Shown here: piece after piece, positions 16,631 through 24,928 of the stretch
Position numbering within the stretch: position 1 is the first letter of the stretch
Layout: every line of letters starts with the position of its first letter
Program-made: the position numbers and the translations under genes
Notes under the pieces: model-generated
Databases searched by the model: none
Told to the model about the DNA's origin: nothing
What the model saw: only the letters and a program-made list of their open reading frames with translations
Assembly (NCBI RefSeq): GCF_002101815.1
Contig: NZ_LQPM01000025.1
Location: forward strand, 1 to 62,114
DNA from: Mycobacterium paraense
Lineage (GTDB): Bacteria > Actinomycetota > Actinomycetes > Mycobacteriales > Mycobacteriaceae
Direction: 5' to 3'
Length of the DNA stretch: 62,114 nt

Positions 16631-17110
16631 CTACGAGGGCCCGTCTTCGCCGGCGGAGTCGTCTTCGGCCAGGTGGCGCAGCACTCGTTCGTGGAGGGCG
16701 GCGAGCATGTCGAGCTCGGCCGGGCTGAGCAGGTCGATGAAGTTTCGCCGGACGTCCTCCACGTGCGCGGGTGCCGCCTTCTCGATGGCGGCGCGGCCGG
16801 CCGGGAGCAGGCAGACCATGGTGCTGCGGGCGTCGTTGGGATTCGGCTCGCGGCAGATCAGCCCGTCCTGCTGCATGCGCCGCACCTGGTGGGAGACGCG
16901 GCTCTTCTCCCAGCCCAGCGTATTGCACAGGTCATGCGCGGGCATGCGATCGCCGTCGTGGGCCGAGAGCACCGCCAGGATCTCGTAGTCGGCCCCGGAT
17001 AGTCCCGATTTCTGCAGGCCCCGGTTCAGGTGCACGTCAAGCTGATGATGCGCGTGCTGGAAGGCCCGCCAGGCGCGGTCTTCACGGGGATTCAGCCAGT
17101 TCGGTTCCAT
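16631..17110 (-). CDS. MarR family transcriptional regulator
   Basis: 159 residues. A winged helix-turn-helix of MarR type: the recognition region LCNTLGWEKSRVSHQVRRMQ and the wing with CREPNPNDARSTMVCLLPAGR. The start at 17110 is the only good ATG in frame. It is transcribed away from the F420-type operon at 17209, and two near-palindromic sites fill the promoter between them, so autoregulation and repression of the operon are likely. MarR proteins respond to phenolic or other lipophilic compounds; the ligand here is unknown. Confidence 0.88.
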   Translation of the reverse strand: MEPNWLNPREDRAWRAFQHAHHQLDVHLNRGLQKSGLSGADYEILAVLSAHDGDRMPAHDLCNTLGWEKSRVSHQVRRMQQDGLICREPNPNDARSTMVCLLPAGRAAIEKAAPAHVEDVRRNFIDLLSPAELDMLAALHERVLRHLAEDDSAGEDGPS

Positions 17111-17131
17111 CGGCCCCCATGCTACCCGATT

Positions 17132-17175
17132 GGTTGACGTGTCACCCAACTTTGCATAAGGTGGACACGTCAACC
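17132..17175. promoter_or_regulatory. Paired operator sites between MarR gene and F420-type operon
   Basis: GGTTGACGTGTC at 17132-17143 is mirrored exactly by GACACGTCAACC at 17164-17175, centre to centre 32 bases (three helix turns). Each arm is itself nearly palindromic (TTGAC-GT-GTCac), the size expected for one MarR dimer. The location between divergent starts fits an operator for the neighbouring MarR protein. Confidence 0.75.
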
Positions 17176-17208
17176 TTTCCGATTCACTAGTTCAAGGCGG
17201 GGAATTTC

Positions 17209-17832
17209 ATGAGCAGCATCAGCATCATCGGCACCGGCAACATGGCCCGCGCCATCGGCGCGCTGGCGGTCGCGGGCGGCAACACCGTCGAGGTCATCGG
17301 CCGCGATCGGTCCAAGGCCGCTGACCTGGCCAAGGATCTCGGCGCCGGCGCCACGACGGGCGAGTTCGGCGCCGTCCCGGCGGGCGACATCGTCATCGTG
17401 TCCGTGCTGTACGCCGACGTCGTTCCGGTCGTCACCCAGTACGGGGACGCCCTCGCGGGCAAGGTGATCGTCGACATCAGCAACCCGTTCAATGCGGCGG
17501 CCGATGGCCTGGCCATCCCCGATGACACCTCGGTTGCGCAGGAAGTGGCCAAGGCGGCCCCGGCCAGCGCCAGCGTGGTCAAGGCCTTCAACACCGTCTT
17601 CGGAGTCGTCCTGGCCCAGGGCCGCCCGCTCGACGTCTTCTTCGCCGGCGACGACGCGCGCGCCAAGGCGGGCATGGCGGAGTTCATCGAGAGCCTGGGG
17701 CTGCGCCCGCTGGACGTCGGCGGCTTGAACATGGCGCACTGGCTGGAGGGAACGGGCCTGGTCATGATGGGCCTCGCCCGCCACGGGGTGGGGAACTTCG
17801 ATTTCGCCCTCGGAGCGGCCGTTCCCGCCTGA
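17209..17832 (+). CDS. F420:NADP oxidoreductase-like NADPH-binding protein
   Basis: 207 residues. The N-terminus SISIIGTGNMARAIG is a dinucleotide-binding loop followed by VEVIGRDRSKA, and the domain with DIVIVSVLYADVV and VDISNPF fits the F420:NADP oxidoreductase (FNO)-like family. Real FNO passes hydride between NADPH and F420; many relatives only bind NADPH, so the activity is not proven. It is the first gene of a MarR-controlled operon whose next gene encodes an LLM flavin/F420 enzyme. An AAGGCGGGG ribosome site precedes it. Confidence 0.82.
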   Translation: MSSISIIGTGNMARAIGALAVAGGNTVEVIGRDRSKAADLAKDLGAGATTGEFGAVPAGDIVIVSVLYADVVPVVTQYGDALAGKVIVDISNPFNAAADGLAIPDDTSVAQEVAKAAPASASVVKAFNTVFGVVLAQGRPLDVFFAGDDARAKAGMAEFIESLGLRPLDVGGLNMAHWLEGTGLVMMGLARHGVGNFDFALGAAVPA

Positions 17833-17904
17833 CCCCACGCCACGAACGACCGGGGCGCCCGCGCGCCCGGGCAATGGTTGATGGATCACCGAAAGGAATC
17901 CCTG

Positions 17905-18804
17905 ATGAAGCTTGGTTTCGCACTTCCCATAGTCGGGCCCGCTATTACGAGCGCCGCCGGTCTGAGCGCGTTCTGCCGCGGACTCGAGGACCTCGGCTAC
18001 GACACGCTGTGGGTCGGCGATCGCCTGGTCACGCCGGTCGAGATGCACAGCACGTATCCGGGCAAAGAGCAGCCGTACCCGCCGCAGATGACCCGTTACC
18101 TCGATCCGGTGCTGCTGTGGACGGTCGCCGCCACGGCGACCAACCGGATCCGGCTGAACTCCAGCACGCTCAGCACGTTCTACTACGAGCCGGTCCACCT
18201 GGCCCGGATGCTGACCACGCTCGACGTGCTCAGCGACGGCCGCCTCGGCGTTGGCGTGGGAATCGGGTGGATGAAGGACGAGCACGACATCGCCCGCGGC
18301 GCGGACTGGCGCCGGCGCGGACGGATGCTCGACGACCTGCTGGCGTTCCTGCAGAAGTGGTGGACGACCACCCCGGTGTCCTGGGAGAGCGAGTTTTTCT
18401 CGCTCCCGCCGGTCCATGCCGACCTGCGCCCGGTCCAGCCCGGCGGTCCGCCCATCTGGATTGGTGGTGCCAGCGAGGCCGCGATGCGCCGGGTGGGCCG
18501 CACCGGCACCGGTTGGCTCGGGGTCGAGGGGTTGCAGGACGAGGTCACCGACCAGCTGTGGTCGATCGCGCGCCGTGCGGCGGAAGACGCCGGCCGCGAT
18601 CCCGACGCGCTGAAGAAGGCCATGCGACTCAACCTCGAAGCGGGCACGTCGGTCGACTCGGTTGCCGACAGGCTCGAGCGCTTGGCCGTCTCCGGGACTG
18701 AGGAGGCGATCGTGGATGCCTTCGGAATGTTTCCCAGCCTTGACCAGTTGCTTGACTTCGCTAGCCAGGTAATCGATCGATGGGGTGGTCATGGGAAAGC
18801 TTGA
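17905..18804 (+). CDS. LLM class F420-dependent oxidoreductase
   Basis: 299 residues from the ATG at 17905 with AAAGGAA upstream. It has the luciferase-like TIM barrel marks: LGFALPIVGP start, FCRGLEDLGYDTLWVGDRLV, RLNSSTLSTFYYEPVHLARM, LDVLSDGRLGVGVGIGWMKDE and PPIWIGGASEAAMRR. Such proteins use reduced F420 (some use FMN) to reduce or oxidise diverse molecules. It follows the FNO-like gene by 72 bases and overlaps the SDR gene by 14 bases, so one transcript is likely. Confidence 0.88.
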   Translation: MKLGFALPIVGPAITSAAGLSAFCRGLEDLGYDTLWVGDRLVTPVEMHSTYPGKEQPYPPQMTRYLDPVLLWTVAATATNRIRLNSSTLSTFYYEPVHLARMLTTLDVLSDGRLGVGVGIGWMKDEHDIARGADWRRRGRMLDDLLAFLQKWWTTTPVSWESEFFSLPPVHADLRPVQPGGPPIWIGGASEAAMRRVGRTGTGWLGVEGLQDEVTDQLWSIARRAAEDAGRDPDALKKAMRLNLEAGTSVDSVADRLERLAVSGTEEAIVDAFGMFPSLDQLLDFASQVIDRWGGHGKA

Positions 18805-19525
18805 CGGCAAGGTGGCGGTGATCACGGGTGGATCAAGCGGTATGGCGCTGGCCGGTGCCAAGCTGTTCGTCGACGAAGGGGCGCACGTCTTCATCTCCGG
18901 TCGGCGGCAACAAGCTCTGGATGAAGCCGTCGAGCTGATCGGCCGCAATGTGACGGGCGTGCAAGCGGATTCGTCCAATCTGGACGATCTGGACCGGTTG
19001 TTCGACGCGGTCAGGCGGGAAAAGGGCGCCGTCGACGTGGTGTGGGCAAGTGCCGGGACAGGGGAGGAGGGCAAGCTCGGCGAGATCACGGAGCAGCACT
19101 TCGACGCGACTTTCGGGCTGAACGCGCGCGGCACGCTCTTCACGGTGCAAAAGGCTCTGCCGCTGTTGCGCGACGGCGGCTCGATCTTCATGACCGGGTC
19201 GACCGCTTCGGTCAAGGGCTATCCGTCCTGGAGTGTGTACGCGGCGAGCAAGGCCGTGCTGCATGCCTATGCGCGCGTGTGGTTGAACGAGTTGAAAGAC
19301 AGGAGGATTCGGGTCAACGTGCTGACCCCGGGCCAGGTCGCCACGCCGATACAGGAGCAGTTGTTCGACGAGGAGACGAAGGCACAGTTCGAAGCAACGA
19401 TCCCGCGGGGAAAGATGGGCAGCCCCGAGGAGATCGCATCGGTCGCACTGTTTCTCGCCTCGGACGACTCGAGCTACGTCAACGGTATGGAGTTGATCGC
19501 CGACGGCGGTACCACCGCGGTTTGA
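18791..19525 (+). CDS. Short-chain dehydrogenase/reductase
   Basis: 244 residues from the ATG at 18791; a GTG at 18785 is possible. It has TGGSSGMALAGAKLF as cofactor loop, catalytic Ser in MTGSTASVKG, YAASK (YxxxK), and the classical C-terminus ASDDSSYVNGMELIADGG. The loop GGSSGMAL is slightly unusual, since GGxxGIG is normal. The start of the CDS lies inside the end of the LLM gene, which indicates translational coupling. It is the third enzyme of the MarR-controlled unit. Confidence 0.88.
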   Translation: MGKLDGKVAVITGGSSGMALAGAKLFVDEGAHVFISGRRQQALDEAVELIGRNVTGVQADSSNLDDLDRLFDAVRREKGAVDVVWASAGTGEEGKLGEITEQHFDATFGLNARGTLFTVQKALPLLRDGGSIFMTGSTASVKGYPSWSVYAASKAVLHAYARVWLNELKDRRIRVNVLTPGQVATPIQEQLFDEETKAQFEATIPRGKMGSPEEIASVALFLASDDSSYVNGMELIADGGTTAV

Positions 19526-19540
19526 CTGGCGTGCCCGAAT

Positions 19541-20452
19541 TCACGGCCGGGCCGGACGAAGGATCTTCAGCGACGCGGGCACCGCGGAGATTTCGGCGGG
19601 CAGCGGGCACGCGAAGTCGCCGTCGGCGTAGACGTTGATGCCGGGGCACTCGACGTGGATCGTCTTGGCGCGCGCCGTGGTCACCTCGTCGAGGTTGACG
19701 TGTGTGCCCTTCATGACGGTGGGGAACAGGCGGACCAGCTTGGTGCGCGAGGCGGAGTGGGCCATGGTGATGTCGAGCAGGCCGTCGGTGGGGTCGGCGT
19801 TGGGGCAGATCAGCAGCCCGCCGCCGTAGCTGCGGGTGTTGCCGAAGGCCGCGAGCGTGATGTCGGCGTCGATCTCCTCATCGCCGTCGAGCACCAGCCG
19901 GAACGGCAACAGCCGCAGCTGCGACAGCTCGGCGAGCATCGCGATGTAGTAGCGCAACCGGCCGTGCGGCCAGCTCATCCGGTTGGCGCGATCGGTCACC
20001 AGGGAGTCGAAGCCGGTGGCGGCCACGGTGCCGAACCACTTTTCGGCGTCGGCCCACCGGATCCGGCCCAGGTCAATGGTTTCCGTCCAGCCGTCGGCGA
20101 TGACGTCCGCGGCGGCCGCGGGATCCTTTGTGGGGATCGCGAATTCACGGGCGTGGTCGTTGCCGGTGCCGGCCGGGACGATGCCCAGCGGGACGTCGGT
20201 GCCGGCGAGCACCTGCAGGGCGTTGGAGACGACGCCGTCGCCGCCGGTGACCATCACCGCGTCGGTTCCCCGTTCGAGTTCGGCGGCGACGAGGTGGCGC
20301 GCGTCCTCGGCGTCGTCGCCGATGATCTCGGTGACCTGCACACCCCTCTCGTGCAGGCGGGCGATCGCGACCTGGGCCGCGCGAATGGCGGCGCCGTGCC
20401 CGGAGGCGGGATTGGTCAGCGCGGTGACTTTGCCGACCTCGCGGCGGGTCAC
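19541..20452 (-). CDS. Diacylglycerol kinase family lipid kinase (Rv2252-like)
   Basis: 303 residues from a GTG at 20452 that overlaps the stop of the upstream flavoprotein gene (GTGA). DAGK catalytic motifs are present: TNPASGHG, MVTGGDGVVSNAL (glycine-rich ATP site near residues 68-76), GIVPAGTGNDHARE, and a C-terminal YADGDF. Rv2252 has been reported to phosphorylate diacylglycerol to phosphatidic acid and to influence phosphatidylinositol mannoside pools. It is coupled to the AGPS-like gene, which suggests a glycerolipid or ether-lipid role. Confidence 0.9.
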   Translation of the reverse strand: MTRREVGKVTALTNPASGHGAAIRAAQVAIARLHERGVQVTEIIGDDAEDARHLVAAELERGTDAVMVTGGDGVVSNALQVLAGTDVPLGIVPAGTGNDHAREFAIPTKDPAAAADVIADGWTETIDLGRIRWADAEKWFGTVAATGFDSLVTDRANRMSWPHGRLRYYIAMLAELSQLRLLPFRLVLDGDEEIDADITLAAFGNTRSYGGGLLICPNADPTDGLLDITMAHSASRTKLVRLFPTVMKGTHVNLDEVTTARAKTIHVECPGINVYADGDFACPLPAEISAVPASLKILRPARP

Positions 20453-22059
20453 GGAATCAGCTTGCCGGGGTTGAGGATTCCGGCCGGGTCGAGCACCGCC
20501 TTGACCGCGCGCAACACCTGGACGCCCAGCTCGCCGACCTCCTCGCGCATCCAGGGCCGGTGGTCGGCGCCGACGGCGTGGTGGTGGGTGATGGTGCCGC
20601 CGTTGGCGATGATCGCGTCCGACGCGGCCTTCTTGGCGGCCCACCATTGTTCGATCGGATTGCCTCGCTGCCCGGCGACGATGGTGAAGTAGAGCGAGGC
20701 GCCGGTGGGGTAGACGTGCGAGATGTGGCACATCACCAGCGCCGGGGTGCCCGACTCGGCCAGCGCGCTCGTAAGCGCCTGGGTGACAGCGGCTTTCAGC
20801 GCGGACACGTTCGACCAGTCGGTGGCCGTCTCGAGCGTCTCGCAGAGCGCGCCCGCGGACAACAGCGAGTCGCGCAGGTACGGCGCGCCGAACCGGCCGC
20901 GCTCCCAGGCCTGCGCCGGCCCCTCGCCCAGTGACGTGCCGCCCCGCGCCGCGAGCAGGGCGCTGGTTTCGGCGTGCCGGCTTTCGACGTGTTCCTTGGT
21001 GCCCTCGAACACGGTGAGCCCCAGGCACCCTCCGGTGATCTGGCTTTCGCCGATCGCCTCGGTGGTGGCCAGGTTGACCCCGGTCTCAACCTCGTCGGAG
21101 AGCCGGATGACGGTGGGGCCGGTGCCGTTTTGGGTGACGGCGCGCAGCGCGGCGGCGCCGGTTTCGAAATCGGGGAACGACCACGCCTCGTATTCGACGG
21201 CCTCGGGGATGCGGTGCACGCGCAGCCGCACCTGCGTGATGACGCCGAACGTTCCCTCCGAGCCGAGCAGCAGCTGGCGCAGGTCGGGGCCCGCGGCCGA
21301 CGCGGGTGCGCGCCCGAGCTCCAGCGTGCCCACCGGGGTGACCATCCGCAGGCCGCGCACCATGTCGTCGAATCGGCCGTAGCCCGCCGAGTCCTGGCCC
21401 GACGATCGCGTGGCGGCGAATCCGCCGATGGTGGCGTACTCGAAGCTCTGCGGGAAATGCCCGAGCGAAAAGCCGTGCGCGCCGAGCAGGCGTTCGGCGT
21501 CCGGTCCGGTGACGCCGGCGCCGAGGGTGGCCTGGCCGGACACCTCGTCGAGCTCGACGAGCTGGTCGAAGCGGCGCAGGTCGAGCGACACCACGGCTTC
21601 GAACGCGCCGCGGGTGGGATCGAGGCCGCCGACCACGCTGGTGCCCCCGCCGAACGGGACCACGGAGATGCGGTGCTCGGAGCAGTAGCGCAGGATCGCG
21701 GCGACGGCCTCGTCGTCCCCGGGCAGCAGCACGGCGTCGGGGGCGTCCTGGACGCCGGGGTCCCGGCGTCGCAGCAGGTCGAGGGTGGACTTGCCGCCGG
21801 CGCGCAGCAGCCGGTCGCGGTCGTCGGTGCGGCAGTACTCGGCGCCGACGATGCCGGCCAGCGCGTCCGTGTGGGCCGGGGACAGCGCCGACGGGCGCAG
21901 CCTGACGTCGTCGGCGCCGATCTCGGTTACCGTCGAATCCTCCAGTCCCACAGCCTGTTTCAACAGGGAGCGGATGCCTTCCGAGAGCGGCTTCGCCGCG
22001 GCGGGATCCCCCCAGGCGTTCCAGTTCATCGGCGGAAGGAGTTCCTCGGCGTGCGTCAT
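20449..22059 (-). CDS. FAD-linked oxidase, alkyl-DHAP synthase-like (Rv2251-like)
   Basis: 536 residues. It is a vanillyl-alcohol-oxidase-fold flavoprotein: FGGGTSVVGGLD and GQATLGAGVTGPDAERLL for FAD, HFPQSFEYATIGGFAATRSSGQDSAGYG, and LLGSEGTFGVITQ. The late histidine cluster ITHHHAVGADHRPW is the mark of alkyl-dihydroxyacetonephosphate synthase (AGPS), which swaps the acyl chain of acyl-DHAP for a fatty alcohol. A start at 22029 (10 residues shorter) is also reasonable and would free more promoter space. The next gene, a lipid kinase, overlaps it. Confidence 0.87.
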   Translation of the reverse strand: MTHAEELLPPMNWNAWGDPAAAKPLSEGIRSLLKQAVGLEDSTVTEIGADDVRLRPSALSPAHTDALAGIVGAEYCRTDDRDRLLRAGGKSTLDLLRRRDPGVQDAPDAVLLPGDDEAVAAILRYCSEHRISVVPFGGGTSVVGGLDPTRGAFEAVVSLDLRRFDQLVELDEVSGQATLGAGVTGPDAERLLGAHGFSLGHFPQSFEYATIGGFAATRSSGQDSAGYGRFDDMVRGLRMVTPVGTLELGRAPASAAGPDLRQLLLGSEGTFGVITQVRLRVHRIPEAVEYEAWSFPDFETGAAALRAVTQNGTGPTVIRLSDEVETGVNLATTEAIGESQITGGCLGLTVFEGTKEHVESRHAETSALLAARGGTSLGEGPAQAWERGRFGAPYLRDSLLSAGALCETLETATDWSNVSALKAAVTQALTSALAESGTPALVMCHISHVYPTGASLYFTIVAGQRGNPIEQWWAAKKAASDAIIANGGTITHHHAVGADHRPWMREEVGELGVQVLRAVKAVLDPAGILNPGKLIP

Positions 22060-22096
22060 GCGTTACAGTATTACACATGCTGTCAATCAGTAACGC
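22060..22096. promoter_or_regulatory. Inverted repeats over the AGPS/TetR divergent starts
   Basis: GCGTTAC at 22060-22066 is mirrored by GTAACGC at 22090-22096. Inside it ACAGTAT (22066-22072) faces ATGCTGT (22077-22083) with one mismatch. The element lies over both divergent start codons and reaches into the first codons of the TetR gene. It is a likely TetR operator controlling both directions. Confidence 0.6.
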
Positions 22097-22646
22097 GCCG
22101 TCGGATACCGGGGACCGGATCCTGGCGGCGGCGGCCAGCTGCGTGGTCGATTTCGGGGTGGACCGGGTCACCCTGGCGGAGATCGCGCGCCGGGCTGGCG
22201 TCAGCCGGCCGACGGTGTACCGCCGCTGGCCGGACACCAAGTCGATCGTGGCGGCGCTGCTCACCCGGCACATCACCGGCGTCATGCGCGACGCCCCGCT
22301 GCTCGGCGACGACCGGGAATCGCTGGTGCGACAGATCGTCACCGTGGCCGACCTGCTGCGCCGCGACGACCTCGTGATGTCGGTGCTGCATTCGGAGCTC
22401 GCGCCGATCTACATCACCGAACGCCTCGGGGCCAGCCAGCAGATGCTGATCGACGCCCTGGCCGAGCGGCTGCGCGCCGCCCAGCGCCACGGCAGCGTCC
22501 GCGCCGGCGACCCGCTGCAGATGGCCACCATGGTGTTGCTCATCGCCCAGTCGACCATCCAGTCCGAACGGATCGTCCGCCCGATCCTGGACGCCGACGC
22601 GCTGGCCGCCGAGCTCGCCTACTCGCTGAACGGATACCTCTCGTGA
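22077..22646 (+). CDS. TetR family regulator (Rv2250c-like)
   Basis: 189 residues. The N-terminal helix-turn-helix is LAEIARRAGVSRPTVYRRWPD near residues 35-55; the rest is helical ligand-binding sequence. The gene starts only 17 bases from the AGPS-like start on the other strand, and an inverted repeat covers the gap. Its stop overlaps the glpD1 start by 4 bases (GTGA). It therefore probably regulates both the AGPS-kinase unit and its own unit with glycerol-3-phosphate dehydrogenase. Confidence 0.9.
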   Translation: MLSISNAPSDTGDRILAAAASCVVDFGVDRVTLAEIARRAGVSRPTVYRRWPDTKSIVAALLTRHITGVMRDAPLLGDDRESLVRQIVTVADLLRRDDLVMSVLHSELAPIYITERLGASQQMLIDALAERLRAAQRHGSVRAGDPLQMATMVLLIAQSTIQSERIVRPILDADALAAELAYSLNGYLS

Positions 22647-24178
22647 ACCTGTCCGCATTGAACGCCGCGCGCCGCACCGCCGACCTGAACGCCCTGGCCG
22701 ACGGCGCGCCGCTCGACGTCGTCGTGATCGGCGGCGGCATCACCGGCGTCGGGATCGCGCTCGACGCCGCGTCGCGCGGCCTGCGGGTGGCGCTGGTGGA
22801 GAAGCACGACCTGGCGTTCGGCACCAGCCGGTGGAGCTCCAAGCTGGTGCACGGCGGCCTGCGCTACCTGGCGAGCGGCAACGTGGCCATCGCCCGGCGC
22901 AGCGCCGTCGAGCGCGGAATCCTGATGACGCGCAACGCCCCTCATCTCGTGCACGCCATGCCGCAGTTGGTGCCGCTGCTGCCGTCGATGAGCCGCGGCA
23001 AGCGCGCGTTGGTGCGCGCCGGGTTTCTGGCCGGCGACGGATTGCGGGCACTCGCGGGCACGCCGTCGTCCGTGCTGCCGCGGTCGCGGCGGGTGTCGGC
23101 GCAGCGCGTCGTGGAGATGGCGCCCACGGTGCGACGCGACGGGCTCGACGGCGGCTTTCTGGCGTACGACGGGCAATTGATCGACGACGCCCGGCTGGTG
23201 ACCGCGGTCGCGCGCACCGCGGCCCAGCACGGCGCCCGCATCCTGACCTACGTCGCGGCGTCCGAGGCGACGGGCACCTCGGCGCGGTTGACCGATCAGC
23301 GCACCGGGCAGTCGTTGGACGTGTCGGCCGGCGCGGTGATCAACGCGACCGGGGTGTGGGCGGCCGAGATCGACGACTCGCTGCGGCTGCGGCCCAGCCG
23401 GGGTACGCACCTCGTCTTCGACGCTCGCGCGTTCGGGAATCCGACTGCGGCCCTGACGGTTCCGATCCCCGGCGAGCTCAACCGCTTCGTGTTCGCCATG
23501 CCCGAGCAGCTGGGCCGGGTTTATCTGGGCCTGACCGACGAAGACGCGCCCGGCCCGATCCCCGACGTGCCGCAACCGTCCGGTGACGAAATCACCTTCC
23601 TGCTGGACACGGTGAACACCGCGCTCGGCACCGCGCTGGGCACGGCCGACGTGCTCGGCGCCTACGCCGGCCTGCGCCCGCTGATCGACACCGGCGAGGG
23701 CCGCACGGCCGACGTGTCGCGCGAGCACGCCGTCATCGAGTCGCCATCGGGCGTCATCAGCATCATCGGCGGCAAGCTGACCGAATACCGCTACATGGCC
23801 GAGGATGTCGTGGACTTCGCCGTCGGCCGGCGGGGGCTGCGCGCGGCCGACTGCCACACCCGCGACCTGCCGCTGATCGGGGCGCCTGCGAACCCTGGCC
23901 CCGCCGCGGGGTCGGTCGCCGGGTTGCCCGCGTCGCTGGTGGCGCGTTACGGCGCCGAAGCGTTCGGTGTCGTCGCGAACGCGACTTGTGAGCGCCCGGC
24001 CGAGCCGGTCGCCGAGGGCATCGACGTGACCCGGGCGGAGTTCGAGTTCGCGGTGACGCACGAGGGCGCGCTGGACGTCGACGACATCGTCGATCGACGG
24101 ACCCGCATCGGACTGGTCGCGGGGGATCGCGAGCGGGTGGTCGCCGTGGCCGAGGAGTTCGTGGCGCGCTTTGGCTGA
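22643..24178 (+). CDS. glpD1: Glycerol-3-phosphate dehydrogenase, FAD-dependent
   Basis: 511 residues, GTG start. FAD site VVIGGGITGVGIALDAASRG near residues 29-48, then VEKHDLAFGTSRWSSKLVHGGLRYLASGN, the GlpD family signature, and GAYAGLRPLID with GGKLTEYRYMAEDVVD near the C-terminal third. It oxidises glycerol-3-phosphate to DHAP at the membrane and passes electrons to quinone. DHAP is the backbone precursor used by AGPS-type enzymes, whose candidate is encoded just across the TetR operator. It is translationally coupled to the TetR gene. Confidence 0.92.
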   Translation: MNLSALNAARRTADLNALADGAPLDVVVIGGGITGVGIALDAASRGLRVALVEKHDLAFGTSRWSSKLVHGGLRYLASGNVAIARRSAVERGILMTRNAPHLVHAMPQLVPLLPSMSRGKRALVRAGFLAGDGLRALAGTPSSVLPRSRRVSAQRVVEMAPTVRRDGLDGGFLAYDGQLIDDARLVTAVARTAAQHGARILTYVAASEATGTSARLTDQRTGQSLDVSAGAVINATGVWAAEIDDSLRLRPSRGTHLVFDARAFGNPTAALTVPIPGELNRFVFAMPEQLGRVYLGLTDEDAPGPIPDVPQPSGDEITFLLDTVNTALGTALGTADVLGAYAGLRPLIDTGEGRTADVSREHAVIESPSGVISIIGGKLTEYRYMAEDVVDFAVGRRGLRAADCHTRDLPLIGAPANPGPAAGSVAGLPASLVARYGAEAFGVVANATCERPAEPVAEGIDVTRAEFEFAVTHEGALDVDDIVDRRTRIGLVAGDRERVVAVAEEFVARFG

Positions 24179-24190
24179 GGCACGGCAACG

Positions 24191-24218
24191 GATACCATAG
24201 ACGGAACTAATCCGTATC
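24191..24218. promoter_or_regulatory. Operator upstream of TetR gene (site 1)
   Basis: ACGGA (24201-24205) and TCCGT (24211-24215) form an inverted repeat with a 5-base gap. GATAC (24191-24195) and GTATC (24214-24218) form another. The 11-base word TAGACGGAACT (24198-24208) is repeated exactly, on the other strand, in site 2 at 24904-24914. It lies 13 bases before the TetR start, which suggests autoregulation. Confidence 0.65.
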
Positions 24219-24230
24219 GTTAGGAAGCCC

Positions 24231-24851
24231 ATGGAGCTCGAAAGCGGCCAGCCGCCCCGCGCCCGACGGCCGGGACGCCTCGATCGATCGTTGGACACGG
24301 CGATCCTCGACGCGACGCTGGCCGGCGTGGCCGAAGTGGGGTATGACCGGTTAAGCATGGACGACGTCGCCTCGCGCGCCGGCGTGGGCAAGGCGGCGAT
24401 ATACCGCCGCTGGCCATCGAAGGCCGTGGTGGTTGCGGATGCCATCGCCCACTGGCGGCGGCGGCTGGGCCCCATAGAACCGCCCGACACCGGCAGCCTT
24501 CGCGGCGACATCGACGCGGTGGTCGCGGCCGCCCCCAACCTGAATGAGTCTGACGCGCAAATGATTCGGGTCGTGGTCGGGGTGGCGACGGCGGCCATGC
24601 ACAACCCGGTGCTGGCGGCCGCCCTGGACGACCTGGTGCTCTCCCCGCCGCGCCAGGTGGTCCGGACGATGCTCGACCGGGCGGTGGCTCGCGGGGAGAT
24701 TCCGGCCGGCCGCGACCTGAGCCTGATCCCCGACGCCCTGCTCGGCCTCAACATCCTGCGGGTGATCACGGGACGGCCGGTCGACCGCGTCTACGTGCGG
24801 CGCGTGCTCGAAGACGTGATCTTGCCGCTCGCCGGTTCGCCCGCGCCGTAG
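24231..24851 (+). CDS. TetR family regulator of the hydroxylase cassette
   Basis: 206 residues. The basic N-terminal arm PRARRPGR precedes the helix-turn-helix MDDVASRAGVGKAAIYRRWPSK near residues 43-64. The C-terminal domain (SDAQMIRVVVGVATAAMHNPVL and DRVYVRRVLEDVILPLAG) matches the TetR_C subgroup common in actinobacteria. Sites sharing an 11-base half-site lie before this gene and before the monooxygenase gene, so it is likely a local repressor of both. The inducer is unknown, perhaps an aromatic substrate of the monooxygenase. Confidence 0.88.
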   Translation: MELESGQPPRARRPGRLDRSLDTAILDATLAGVAEVGYDRLSMDDVASRAGVGKAAIYRRWPSKAVVVADAIAHWRRRLGPIEPPDTGSLRGDIDAVVAAAPNLNESDAQMIRVVVGVATAAMHNPVLAAALDDLVLSPPRQVVRTMLDRAVARGEIPAGRDLSLIPDALLGLNILRVITGRPVDRVYVRRVLEDVILPLAGSPAP

Positions 24852-24886
24852 TTGTTGCGCATTCCGCTGCTTCGTGCCACATTGGC

Positions 24887-24916
24887 TCTAGATGGAACTG
24901 GTCAGTTCCGTCTAGA
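24887..24916. promoter_or_regulatory. 30-base palindromic operator before the monooxygenase gene (site 2)
   Basis: TCTAGATGGAACTG (24887-24900) faces CAGTTCCGTCTAGA (24903-24916) across 2 bases, with one mismatch between the arms. It ends 12 bases before the monooxygenase ATG and is followed by GGGGAGAAGG, the ribosome site. The half-site matches the one upstream of the TetR gene. Confidence 0.75.
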
Positions 24917-24928
24917 GGGGAGAAGGCG

